A stretch of DNA of 64,000 nt. Source: Desmodus rotundus. Taxonomy: Eukaryota; Chordata; Mammalia; Chiroptera; Phyllostomidae. The notes below the pieces were generated by a model, which did not search any database, was not told the DNA's origin, and worked only from the letters and a program-made list of their open reading frames with translations. How positions within the stretch are numbered: position 1 is the first letter of the stretch; every line of letters starts with the position of its first letter. Location of the stretch: contig NC_071394.1 of the NCBI RefSeq assembly GCF_022682495.2, positions 28,678,470-28,742,469 on the forward strand. Direction: 5' to 3'. This document shows, piece after piece, positions 1 to 11,472 of the stretch. The translations under genes and the position numbers were made by a program.

Positions 1-1448
<1,448 letters not shown>

Positions 1449-1760
1449 TAACGTAATACAGGTATTTGCTGTACAAACGTCTTTGGTTCCTGAGTGCAGA
1501 TGGTGAGAATTTGGATATATTAAGGCACATCCTATAGTTTTATCTCATGGAGAATTGATAATGTCACTATTCTGGCTTTGGTATAAGTGATTTTTATTTT
1601 TATTTTTTTTACTTTGGGAACGTGAATTTCATTTGGTCTCTCAAATAATGACTTAGTACCTTGGTAAGGATGAAATTATGAAAGGGGAGAATAATCAGGT
1701 GACATGGAGTAAAGTAATCCTTACTGGCTGCTTGAACAGAGGTAAACTTGGTTGGAAGAA

Positions 1761-1966
1761 GTTGACTCTTGAACAGTACAGGTTTGAACTGCATGGGTCC
1801 CTTATATACAGATTTTTTTTAACGGGTTTCGCATTGGTGGATTCACCAACTACAGAGCAAAGACAGTATTTTTATTCCATGGTTGGGAATCCATGTGTGC
1901 GGAAGGCCAACTTAAGTTATACACAGGGGTCAGCTTCCCTAACTCCTGAATTGTTGAAGGGTCAAC
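1761..1966. mobile_element. MER44/Tigger7-like non-autonomous DNA transposon remnant
   Basis: The ends form an imperfect inverted repeat. The left end starts GTTGACTCTTGAACAGTACA and the right end is its diverged complement (GTTGACCCTTCAACAATTC on the other strand). The phrase 'tttgaactgcatgggtccctta' is typical of the MER44 group. No clean TA duplication is visible, so it is an old copy. It sits inside RPL30 intron 4, upstream of the snoRNA. Confidence 0.65.
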
Positions 1967-2077
1967 CATACACATCACGTTTTTTTGAATTTAAGAATTC
2001 TTAATTCATAAAATACTGCGAATATTCTCGCTGTTCTGATTTCATAATAATCAGGGCAGGCTAACCATTCGCTATAT

Positions 2078-2194
2078 TAAGACCATGCATGTGTCCCCAG
2101 ACCTAGTTCTTTCCCTAGTTCTGGTTTTATAAATGCTGGTGATAAAAAGTCTGATTTATATTAAGTATCTTAAGAAATGTCTGACTCTACATGA
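2078..2194 (+). ncRNA. SNORA72: H/ACA box snoRNA in RPL30 intron 4 (SNORA72)
   Basis: The stretch folds as hairpin, H box, hairpin, ACA box. The 5' hairpin has a lower stem of ACCATGCAT (2082-2090) with ATGCTGGT and an upper stem CCAGA/TCTGG capped by CTAG/CTAG. The H box is ATAAAA (ANANNA) at about 2142-2147. The 3' hairpin has a lower stem AGTC/GACT and an upper stem TTAAG/CTTAA. The ACA box is at 2189-2191, exactly three bases from the predicted end. Such RNAs guide pseudouridylation with dyskerin, NOP10, NHP2 and GAR1 in the nucleolus. SNORA72 (U72) is known to be hosted by RPL30, and the location in the last intron fits. The 5' end is uncertain by about 15 bases. Confidence 0.8.
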
Positions 2195-2313
2195 CTTTGC
2201 TAAACCTCAGGAAATGGCACAGCTAGCATAGTGACTTGAAGAGAAGCGCTCCTAATGCATGGCTACCAGTTGCCACAATGAATTGTGAAAATCATTATTG
2301 TTTTATTTTTCAG

Positions 2314-2405
2314 GTGATTCTGATATCATCAGAAGCATGCCAGAACAGACTGGTGAAAAGTAATCGTGCAGAATTTTTCTTTAATAAACTGGCCAGAGCT
2401 TGGTT
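2314..2405 (+). CDS. RPL30: RPL30 exon 5: last 15-16 codons, stop and 3' UTR
   Basis: After a CAG acceptor (2311-2313) the exon encodes (G)DSDIIRSMPEQTGEK and stops at TAA 2361-2363, identical to the mammalian C-terminus. The 3' UTR is only about 40 bases, typical of ribosomal protein genes. The coding part is 2314-2363; the cleavage site near 2405 is inferred from the poly(A) signal. Confidence 0.95.
2383..2388 (+). terminator. RPL30: RPL30 poly(A) signal AATAAA
   Basis: A canonical AATAAA lies 20 bases after the RPL30 stop codon, in the context 'ctttaataaactggccagag', which resembles the mammalian RPL30 3' end. Cleavage is expected 10 to 25 bases further on. Confidence 0.88.
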
Positions 2406-3319
2406 TAAGAACTGCTTTCCTTTCCGTTATTTTTGTATCTTTTTGTTTCAGTGTTTTCCTGAAGATGGAATTAGACAGGATGAGGCAGCCAGGTGTGGTG
2501 GCAAGACTTCTGGGTTAAGAGATATAAATTCCAGTTTCCGTTTTACCTAGATGGACTATGCTGGATTCCTTTCCTGTATTGGATTTAAGAGACTTGATTT
2601 TCCTAATTCCAGTTTTAGGACATGGTTGGCATTTTATATTTGAATGTGTTTGAGAGGGAGTAAGGTTCAAAACCCAAAATTTAACCAGAACTGCAATTTA
2701 GAGTCCAGTTTAAATCCACCAAATCTGGGTAGCAAAGAAAAGTAAATGAAATTATTTACTGGGGTGGGATATTCCCCCACCCCAGATTTTGCCACTGCAT
2801 ATTACATCTCCCAGGTATGTCCCACAGAACCCTCTTCCCACGTTTATTAACATCCCTTGGGGAAAAAAACATTCAGAGGAATTAGTTTGGTGTGGGGAGA
2901 TTCTGATTTATATACATCCTGATTCACAGAGTTGAATGGTGCTGGTAGGGTACACCCTACACAGTCTGTGCTTCTGTTCTGAGGGACGTTGTAAAAGTCA
3001 GAAATGACCTTGTCTTTTGGACTTCAGAGTCAATCAGCTTGGTCAGGAAGTTTTTGGAGAGTAAAGACAGGAGATGAGGATGCTTTCAATACATTATCTA
3101 GGAAGTAAAGCGTTTGCTGAACTTGGGGTCAAAAGATGCCCTTTATAATATTATATATGACAACTGTGGTTGAGTCAAATTCTCAGTTTCACAAGTAAGG
3201 GGATTGGTCTTTTTTAGGAGAACTTTCCATGGTTTTAGTTTAGGTCTGAAGTTAGAATCTGAGTTTATGAATATAATTTGGAGGACAGCTGTTACAAACT
3301 AGAGTTTTCCTACTGGTGG

Positions 3320-3500
3320 TTCAGGTACTCAGTACTTCTCGATTTGGAGCACTGCTGACAATTTACAATGGGACGGTTCTTTGTTGTGGAGGGCTGTGGG
3401 TACTACAGGATGTTTCTCATTCCTGGTTTTCTTTCCGTGTAACAACACCTTTAAGTGTCACCCCACAATTTAAAAGTAGCATCTCTTGGTTAAGAGGGAC
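3320..3500. mobile_element. MER5A-like hAT-Charlie fragment
   Basis: The phrases 'tttggagcactgctgacaa', 'ttctttgttgtggagggctg' and 'tacaggatgtttctcattcctgg' follow the MER5A consensus as I remember it. The copy is diverged and its termini are not clear. Confidence 0.6.
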
Positions 3501-3969
3501 AGAATTACTGGGAAACTTGTAAATGTCCTGAGGTGCTTATATTTGCATGTCTAAACACCAGTGTGCCCACGGTGATTTAAAATGTTGAACAACAATAAAG
3601 TAACTTTAAAAAAAATTCACTTTCAGTAATTTATTCTTGAGCCAATTTAATGATGAAGTTTGTGCACAAAAGGCCCATTTGTCAAAAATATAGAATGTAC
3701 GTTGCTGGGAGATAGATCACCTTGATAAAGTGGCGGATTTTAACACTCCCTGAAATTTAAAAAAAAAAAAAAGGTTTGAAATCTTTGTCCTTAATCAGAA
3801 TTACTTGGTCAGACTACTGCTGGCATAATGTTAGTCTGTTTCTGCAGTTAAAAATGTTTCAGTTTTTTAGTTAAGGAAGTTTAGGTACTGGTTTTCCACC
3901 TACTTCTCAATTCAGAGAAATAGGTCAATTTCTCCTCTCAGATTGACCTTTCAGCTTAGTTGCGTGTCT

Positions 3970-4165
3970 GGGCCTCCCTGGTGACTGTTTCCAAGGGAAG
4001 GGAGGGAGAACAGGAGAGAAACGTCAGTGTGAGAGACAAACAAATGGGTTGCCTCTTGCACGTGCCCCACCCAGGGACCAGACTTGGAACCCAGGCCTGT
4101 GCCCTGATTGGGGACCTTTTACTTTGCAGTGTGATGCCCCAACAATGACCCACGTGGGTCAGGGC
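3970..4165 (-). mobile_element. VES-type bat SINE, diverged
   Basis: This is a tRNA-derived SINE on the minus strand. The head (reverse complement of 'tgacccacgtgggtcagggc') is at the high-coordinate end, followed by the 'cccaggcctgtgccctgattgggga' core and a 'gagagaaacgtca' tail region. It is more diverged than the other copies in the window. Confidence 0.7.
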
Positions 4166-5879
4166 TCCATGTGCTCTTCTGTGTACTCACTGTCGTTTCA
4201 ACAAGAAAAAAGTATATAGTTCAGAAAAGGAATTTAAAGCAGTAAACCAAAAATTCCTCATCTTGGTCTGAGGCGTCTGTGATGAAATGCCATTAAAGTG
4301 CTGCCAAAATTTAGAAATGCCAAATCTGGGAATATCTAATGTGATATTTTTAAATGTTCTCTTCTGATTGTAATGAGTGTGATGAGTTTGGCTGGAAAGT
4401 TCTGTATTACGTAAGGGACTGCAGGAAGTCCCAGCCGATTGGATTTAATCATCATGAGTGTAGTTGGACTTCATGGAAGATGGTCATCTGTTCATGAAAA
4501 ACAGTTCTCTGATTTTCTGTCTTGCAATTCTTATTTCCAGCTTGGACTTGCTGCTCCTTCTCCTGGGGCATCTGCTTTCCTTCCCCTGCCTCCTCTCCCA
4601 GGTCACCCCGACATCCTCTTTCAGTCTAGACTGGGTGCCTCTGACTTACCATAGAGCTGTTTTTACGGGATTAATCACATCTCTCTCGTTAACCTAAGGC
4701 CCCAGAGGACAGTGACTTAACCTTTTCAACTTTATATCATTTATGTGTCGTAAATAATAAAAATTCAAAAACCACAATGAATAATGACTTTTAGGGCTTA
4801 AACGTTTCTCATTGATAAGTGTATGGCTTTCTAGTCTGGAGTTTTATCTTAATCTTGTCGACAGTAGGTCTCAAACGTACTATCTTTCTACCTGTTTGCT
4901 TCAAAAGATAATTAAGGAGTGGGAATCTGCTTGAGCATTTTCCCTGGGTGAGGTAAGCAAAGAACTAATTCAGTCAACATGCACTTCTGTGGCACCGTCT
5001 TCGTCAGATGCTCTTGGCTGCTGAATAAAAATAATAGCTAATACTGAGCCTTTAACATGTGTTACACTTGACTGACTAGTGTACACATTAACCCATTTAA
5101 TCCTCTTGACAGTCCAGTGAGATCATGCTGTCACTCCATTGCACAGCATCAAGGCTTGAAAAGGTCACAATAAATAATGAGTGCAAAACCACATGAAACA
5201 CAGATGGCAAAACAAGGAAAATGGAGAAATATTTCCGATTTTAGACAGTCTTCAAATTAAATATGAATTAATCTAAAGCCGGTGGGTTGGTTGGAGTTCT
5301 TTGTTTCCTTGAAGGCAATTTCCTCACCAAGTTGAAGAAAGTTGAAAACCCTCGTGAAGTGTGTGTGAAGCTTAAAAAGCCAGGCGTGTGGGCAGCCCAG
5401 AGCCACTAGAGGGAGCCAGGACTCAACAGAAAGGGAAGTAGAATTGAGCCAATTGCATCTCAAAAGGTAGTGCCAGCCCAAATCAATGCTGAACTTCCCA
5501 ATGAAAATGTGTTTTGGGGATCAAATGGATGACTTACATAGAAGTATAAAGTGTGGGTTTAATCTTGAATCACAACTTTTGGACTTTGAAAGAATCACTT
5601 TTAGATGCAATCAAGGCCTAGAAGTTGTCCCCACTGTACCACACTTGCCCTTTGGGAGAACATTGTAATGGACGCTTGTCTTCAAATATTTAATCATGAA
5701 GCTTACCCAAGGTATTCTGTTTGTAAGGCATCATTTCGCCTCCAAAATCCATGGAAAGATCTCACTTGAGTGTCTTCATCTCATCATGAAGCTACTTCCT
5801 CTGGTGGTTTCTTGGTGCTCCAGATGCCTTCACCTTTGACCCTGTCCCTATTCCCACTTCCTTAATTTCCCAGGGACAA

Positions 5880-6440
5880 TTGCTATTGTGCACATCCTTC
5901 CAGAACATGTCTTATACTTAAATGTATATATTTATGTATCTGAACAAATAGGCCATTTGAATTTACAGAAATAGTAGTTTGCCAAACATGCTTTACTGTT
6001 GGCGTTTTAAGTGCAGCTTTGTTTTTGAGTTGATCCATGTATACCTGTGGATTTAGTGTGTTCCTTTTCAGCGCTCTGTCTTACTTCTAAGGTAATCATA
6101 GATACGTGCCGCAATTCATGAGCCCCCCCTCTGACGACTAGGATGTTTCTGACTTGGTAACTTTTGTACACTCCAGCAACATTCTCGTGTAGGTCTCGGA
6201 CCTGCCCAAGCGCAGCGGCTGGAGTGTAGGGGCGTGCACATTTTGTTCTGCTGGACACTGCCGTTCTCCCAAGAGACTGCCCGTTTGCATTCTCGCTGGC
6301 AGTGTCCAAGAGCCCCGGATTCCCACGTCCTTACCGACGCGTGTCATAGTCACACACACTCACTTCTGCCAAGTGAGGATAAAACGACAAAGCTATTGTT
6401 TTCACCTGCATTTTCCTGATTACCAGGGAGAGTGGACCTT
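5880..6440 (-). mobile_element. Old L1 (L1ME/L1M-type) 3' fragment
   Basis: Antisense L1 phrases are visible: 'atagatacgtgccgcaattc', 'acactccagcaacattctcgtg', 'tgcattttcctgattaccaggg'. The copy has no intact frame. It borders the MATN2 3' UTR, so the UTR probably ends before it. Confidence 0.6.
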
Positions 6441-6499
6441 CTTTTCATATGCATATCGGCCATATCTCACACCTACATTCCTAGCATTTAAAGTTCAAC

Positions 6500-6999
6500 T
6501 AAGAATTTTACACAGAAGACCATTCTCTGAAGTGAATTTTAATATTGTACTAAAATATCCAACTTGTACCAGTACGTGTCCTATGATTTTATGCATACAT
6601 CCATATACATATATCAAGGTAAAGTCCAATACAAAAAAATAGCTTTTCCTATAGCCAGTGTTCTGCAGGAGGAAGACCGTGCAAACTGTATTTTGTGTTC
6701 AAATGAGATCGCAGCGCGCTGCGGCAGGACGAGGCAAAAGCAAATCGTGCCCGCAGTCTGTCAGAGTATCTTGCATAGCTTATTCCGGCTTGGTAAGCTC
6801 ATTTTAAGGTTCCGAGGGATTCTTTCTCATTAAATTTATACAAGTTAGTGTCTACTTTTTGCCTTTGTTCTATGGCACGCCAGCTTTCTTAGTACTTTAC
6901 AACCTTACAGAACTGACTGTGGCCTGAGCCTTGGGCTCAGAACTGCTTTCACTGTGATCTTTGATACAATGACATACAAATACAGACCATTTCGAGTCT
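6500..6999 (-). other. MATN2: MATN2 3' UTR (tentative extent)
   Basis: The sequence downstream of the stop codon (7000-7002) is non-coding. No AATAAA is found on the minus strand in the first 500 bases. The best candidate is ATTAAA (plus-strand TTTAAT at 6538-6543). Beyond about 6440 the sequence becomes an old L1 fragment. The end is therefore inferred and not proven. Confidence 0.5.
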
Positions 7000-7055
7000 T
7001 CATCTGTATCTCAGGCGATTTTCCAAGGCTTCCATTCTCTGTGTCATTTCTTCTA
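7000..7055 (-). CDS. MATN2: MATN2 last coding exon: end of coiled coil and stop
   Basis: The exon encodes (L)EEMTQRMEALENRLRYR and TGA (7002-7000). This is the second half of the matrilin coiled coil, which trimerises or tetramerises the subunits; heptad positions are filled by L, M, M, L and L. The acceptor is AC, not AG (AC at 7057-7056), preceded by a U12 branch site at 7075-7067. Both the peptide and the atypical acceptor match the matrilin family. Confidence 0.96.
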
Positions 7056-7066
7056 GTAAATCTCAA

Positions 7067-7075
7067 ATTAAGGAA
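7067..7075 (-). promoter_or_regulatory. MATN2: U12 branch-point site
   Basis: TTCCTTAAT on the minus strand is an exact match to the U12 branch-site consensus TTCCTTRAY. Its distance to the AC acceptor is in the narrow range used by U12 introns. Confidence 0.93.
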
Positions 7076-8183
7076 GAGGAGTCTGAATCACCTATTTTTA
7101 TTTACACTGAAATATAACTTATCTAAATAAAAATTTGTCCTAAAAGAAAAGGCTTTTTGTTCCATTTCTGTTACGTATTTTAAAACCCTGACTTGTAAGT
7201 TTATAGTGACTTTAACAAATGCTACCAGGACTAGAAATCTCTTGGGATTAAACATCAAAGTGGGATAGCTTGGCTCAAATTCTTTTTCTTTTTAATTTTT
7301 AATTCTAATCATACTTCGTGGCTTGTAAATTAGTCTGCCATAGCACGCCTCCATGAGCCAGAATTGATAATGTCAGTAATGCGAAGAGGAAAGAAACAAG
7401 AATTAGGCCTTGACAGTGAGCCATGCCATCCGGGAGAGGGGGGTTTCACTCATGGTGCCAGATACTGGCCAAAGGGTAGCAACCTTGAAGACGGCTGGCC
7501 TGTGCTCTTTTCTGTGTGACTTCCTAGGTTGCCTGTGAGGTGGACCCTCAGAGTTGAGGTGGGGAAAGAAAGAGAAGGGGCACATTCAAATAAGCATTTT
7601 GTCTTCCTCCCTGTGAACTTAGTACCTTCCACCCACCCCACTGGGGGCAGAATGAGAGCCCAGATCACCGCCTGCATCAATCACTGCCAGATTATTTTTC
7701 TTGGGGGAGCATATTTTCGGCTTTCAGGAAGGGAATTTCTATATGCTGTTCCTTATTATGCAAACCCACTGGCACAGAGATCGTTCTGAATTGAACCACT
7801 TCCCTATTGACTCGTCGGTGCACGCTGAGATAGATATCAGCCAGCTTTAGTAAACTGACTAGTTTAAAGTCCAGAGCAGTTGGCAGGCTGCTCAGTGTAT
7901 AAAAACACTAAATCCTCATTTCTCTATTATCTTAAAGCATTCCTTTTGTTTGTAATATTGTTTTAATGAATCATTGGATCCTGCTATACCCTTGGTGGAT
8001 TGTTTCATCTTAGAGTGCTGATATAAAAGGTCTTTGCTGCCAAAAAAACCCAAACCAAAACAAAAAAAACAACCCACCCCAGTCCTTGAGAAACTAAACA
8101 GTGTCCAAATGTGGCTACAGTGTGGGTTAGGGCCAAAGGAAGGGCCTGTAGTTGAGATGGGGTTTGAAACCTTTTCATTCTAA

Positions 8184-8385
8184 CAGGGGTGTCTAACCTT
8201 TTGGCATCTCTGGGCCACAGTGGAAAAAGAAGAGTGGTCTTGGGCCACACATGAAATACATTGTGACACAAAATCACACAAAACATCTCGTAATGTTTTC
8301 AATAAATTTGTGATTTTGTGTTGGGCCGAATTCCTAGCCATCCTGAGGCACGTGCGGCCTGTGGGCTGCAGGTTGGACACCCCTG
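8184..8385. mobile_element. Non-autonomous hAT element
   Basis: The ends are near-perfect inverted repeats: CAGGGGTGTCTAACC at the left and GGTTGGACACCCCTG at the right. The inside has 'ctgggccacagtgg' and 'ttgtgttgggccg', common to a mammalian hAT MITE group. The flanking 8-mers do not match, so the target duplication has decayed. It lies in the MATN2 AT-AC intron, about 350 bases downstream of the donor. Confidence 0.8.
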
Positions 8386-8738
8386 TCTCTTCGCTCAGAA
8401 CCTTTGCCATATTTCGGATCAGTGCATATCTTCCATTTTCTCCTAGCAGAGAGGGAGTTAATTAAATGCATCTGTCTCTTTCATGTGTGTACTGAGTGGC
8501 ATTACTGTGAAACCTTCCAGAACAGCAAATAGCAACTAAAGGCTTGACCCTTGCCACTAAGCTTGCTTGCCCTTGGCTCTCAAACACCTAACAGCTTTCT
8601 TAAGAAAAAAAGCCCTTCCTGCAGTTCACTACTCTTGACTTTATGGGTCTGCTTCATTTAGCCCATACCCACATATTTATGACGTTTTGATAATATTCTT
8701 CGCATTGCATACAGAAGCATAATACAAGAAAAGGATAT

Positions 8739-8837
8739 AGCGTTGTGTTAATTTTCTTACTTCTTCATTTGCAAGGTTCTGGACCATGATAAGGTTTTCA
8801 CATTTGCATTGATCGGGTTTTTCTTCCAAAGGACTTC
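8739..8837 (-). CDS. MATN2: MATN2 coiled-coil exon with interchain cysteines
   Basis: After a CAG acceptor the exon encodes [17 protein letters not shown] followed by [16 protein letters not shown] and the first base of a Leu codon. The CxC pair is the conserved matrilin pair that links subunits by disulfides at the start of the coiled coil. The exon is 99 bases, phase 1 to phase 1. Compared with human as remembered, His-to-Pro just before the cysteines and Phe-to-Val after them are the main changes. The donor is the U12 type ATATCC. Confidence 0.95.
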
Positions 8838-9191
8838 CTGAGAAAGCAGATGGAAATTGTTCACCTCTGTAAACCCACCAGATTTCCCAGGTGCGTAACA
8901 GTAGGACTGAATCAGCATATGCAGGAAATCCTAATGAAAGAAATGTTCATCTTTCCCCACACGGCCTGATCCAGGAAATCCCAGGAAAGGGCGTCCAGCA
9001 CTGAAATGGCCTTTGTTGGGGAAGACCAAGTCAGTCTGTTTTAGTTTTTTCGTTCTCATTTTCCTTAAGTTATTCTCTTTCCCCCTCTATTTCCTATTCC
9101 CTCCTTTCCTCTCTTCTTTTAAACTGAGTTTCTTGGCAAGCCGAAGGGCTGGTATCAAGTTAACCTACAGTAATATGTTACTGGAAATTAC

Positions 9192-9326
9192 CTGAAGATT
9201 TTGTGGAATGGAACAGCTTTTGTGTAGACCGTGAAAGACTGTCTTCTTCAAACAGATATCTGTGTTGCACTGCAAAATTAGAACAGGAAAGTAGGTCTTG
9301 GATACTTATGGTGACTGGCTCAGATT
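9192..9326 (-). CDS. MATN2: MATN2 unique segment, second exon
   Basis: The exon encodes [20 protein letters not shown] and continues [18 protein letters not shown] to HSTKSSG, 45 residues of the matrilin-2-specific segment between A domain 2 and the coiled coil. Acceptor CAG (9329-9327) and donor GTAATT give phase 1 on both sides. No known catalytic fold is present. This region in other species varies by alternative splicing, but no alternative site is evident here. Confidence 0.94.
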
Positions 9327-9584
9327 CTGTAAAGAGAAAAAAAATGAAGTCAAACCTGCCTAACATGACCGTGGTATAAAAGAGCTCAGCTGTCAGAGTA
9401 AAGCCCGTGGCATTCCCAGCATGTGGTACACAGCGTCAGGATATACTGGGGCAATGAGACTTAGCAGAGAAGCTATTACCAAACGTGGCTAAGGTGTGGA
9501 GTAACTGTGTCCTGTCTGATTGAGGGGGGAAAGGCCAGAGTTAGCATAATTCAAATCTTACTTTCATTTTAAAATCATTTTTCG

Positions 9585-11300
9585 TTTTTAATTACTACAG
9601 TTGACCTACATTATTATAATAGTTTCAGGTGTCTACCCCAGTGATTGGACATTATACAACTTACTAAGTGATCATCCCCATAAATCTCACACCCATCTGA
9701 CACCACACATAGTTATCAGAATATTATCGACTGTATTCCCTGTTTGTACTTTATGTCCATCCCCATGACTATTCTGTAACAACCAATTTGTACTTCTTAA
9801 TCCCTTCACCGTTTTCACCTGTCCCCCCAAGCTCCTCCCATCTGGCAACTGTCAACATGTTCTTTGTATCTATAAGTCTGTTTCTGTTCTGCCTTTTTTT
9901 GTTTTTTATATTCAATTGTTGATAGGTATATATTTCTTGTCATTTTATTGTTAATATTTTTTATCATTTTCTTATTTTTAAAATATTTATGTATTTTCAG
10001 AGATATGGTAAGGGAGTAAGAAAGAATGGGAGAGAAACATTGATCCACTGCCTCTTGCACACCCCCAACTGTGGTCCTGGCCTGAAACCCAGGCATGTGC
10101 CCTGACAGGGAATCAAACCAGCAACCTTTTGGTTCATAGGCCGGTGCTCAATCCACTGAGCCACACCAACTAGCACACACTTTTTCTTCTTTTTAAAGAA
10201 GACCCTCTACATTTTACATGATACTGGTTTGGTGGTGATGAACTCCTTTACTTTTTCTTCTCTGGGAAGGTCTTCGTCTATCCTTGGATTCTAAATGATT
10301 GCTGGGTTGAATAATCTTGATTGTAGGCACTTGCTTTTCATCACATTGAATATTTCTTGCCAATCCCTTCTGGCCTGCCAAGTTTCTGTTGAAGAATCAG
10401 CTGACAATTTTCTGGGAGCTCCCTTGTAGGTAACTAACTGCTTTTCTCTTGACGCTTCTAATATTCTCTCTTTGTCTTTAACCTTTGGCATGGCATCTTT
10501 GGGTTCATCTTCTTTGTGATTCTCTGAGCTTCCTAGGCTTGTATGTCTATTTCCTTCAGCAGGTTAGGGAAGTTTTCTGTCATTATTTTTTCAAATAGGT
10601 TTCCATTTTTTTGCTCTCAATTTTTTGGATTCTTTTTTCTTTTTGCTCTACTGACTGGGTGGTTTTGTTTTGTTTTTTTGTTTTTGCTTCCTTATACTTC
10701 AAATCACTGATTTGATTCTCAACTTTATCTACTCTACTGTTGATTCCCTGTAAATTATTATTCACTTCAGTTAGTGTATACTTCATTTCTGACTGGTCCT
10801 TTTTCATGCGCTGAAATTCTCACTAAGCCCCTTGAGCATCCTTATAACTAGTGTTCTGAATTCCGCATCTAGTAGATTGCTTGTCTCCATTTTGTTTATT
10901 TCTTTTTCTGGAGTTTTGTTATGTTCTTTCTTTTAGGACACGTTTCTTCATCTCCTCATTTTGGCAGCCTCCCTGTGTTTGTTTCTATGCATTCGGTAGA
11001 GCCGCTATGTCTCCCGGGCTTGGAAGAGTGGCCTAATGTAGTAGCTGTCCTGTAGGGTCCAACAGCACAGCCTCCCAGATCACCCAGGCTGGGCACTTGA
11101 GGTGAGACCCCATGTGGGCTGTGGACACCCTCCTGTTGTACTTGAGTCTTGATTGCTATTGGTACATCAGTGGGAGGAATTTATTGCCAGGCCAGTCAGC
11201 TGCAAGGACTGGCTGTGGCCACTGACCGCTGACCTCTGACTATCATGGAGGATCAGCTGTGCAGGGCCCAACACACAGAGCAGGACTTACTTCAGCAGGG
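9585..11300 (-). mobile_element. HAL1 retrotransposon, broken by a VES SINE
   Basis: HAL1 is an L1-derived lineage that carries only ORF1. On the minus strand, 10807-10583 has an ORF1p-like coiled coil (MKKDQSEMKYTLTEVNNNLQ...) and 10491-10291 has the C-terminal part (KDKERILEASREKQLVTYKG). The 3' part (about 9585-9960) matches the HAL1 copy at 59990-62035. A SINE splits it at about 9960-10178. The frame has several stops, so it is dead. The upstream limit near 11300 is approximate. It lies within a MATN2 intron in the same orientation. Confidence 0.75.
9960..10178 (-). mobile_element. VES-type bat SINE inside HAL1
   Basis: The head is at 10178 (reverse complement 'tgagccacaccaactagcac'), followed by the B-box region 'gggaatcaaaccagcaacc', the 'cccaggcatgtgccctgaca' core, and an A-rich tail seen as T and A runs at about 9960-10000. 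It interrupts the 3' part of the HAL1 copy, so it is younger. Confidence 0.85.
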
Positions 11301-11400
11301 CTCATGTTTCTCTTTCATTTCTTTACAAATTTTGTCTGGGGGGAAAACCATGGAGGAAGTATCCACCAAAAGTTCTAAAAACACTGCTTTTAAAATTTAC

Positions 11401-11472
11401 CTGTTGGCTGGGGAACCCTCTTCGGCACTTCCACAGCTGGGGAGTCCTGACTTCCGTCAGAGTCTTCCAGAG
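11401..11472 (-). CDS. MATN2: MATN2 unique segment, first exon
   Basis: The exon encodes (A)LEDSDGSQDSPAVEVPKRV then PQPT, a short acidic and proline-containing linker of 24 residues after A domain 2. CTCAG acceptor and GTAAAT donor, phase 1 to phase 1. Length equals that of the human exon as remembered. Small size and symmetric phase mean that skipping it would keep the frame. Confidence 0.93.

Larger units (their letters stand above)
2406..6500. other. Intergenic region between convergent RPL30 and MATN2
   Basis: No coding exon is recognisable. It holds a MER5A-like fragment (about 3320-3500), a VES SINE (3970-4165), a MIR-like piece (about 5025-5170) and the 3' part of an old L1 (about 5880-6440). 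The poly(A) signal at about 3595 ('aacaataaagtaac', + strand) could serve longer RPL30 transcripts, but nothing else supports that. Confidence 0.7.
7056..8738 (-). other. MATN2: U12-type AT-AC intron of MATN2
   Basis: Reading the minus strand, the intron starts ATATCCTTTT directly after CGC T (8739) and ends AC before TAGAAGAAATG. A perfect branch-site match, TTCCTTAAT (7075-7067), lies about 12 bases before the AC. GT-AG rules give no in-frame join here, while AT-AC gives the expected peptide. Matrilin genes are known for a conserved AT-AC intron between the two coiled-coil exons, removed by the minor spliceosome (U11, U12, U4atac, U6atac). The 1683-base intron also holds a hAT remnant at 8184-8385. 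Confidence 0.96.

Noticed and set aside
8739..8780. GT donor at 8758 (GTAAGA after GAAGAA) as the true exon end
   Set aside because: The following codons VRKLTQR are conserved matrilin-2 sequence, so the exon reads through this GT to the ATATCC donor.
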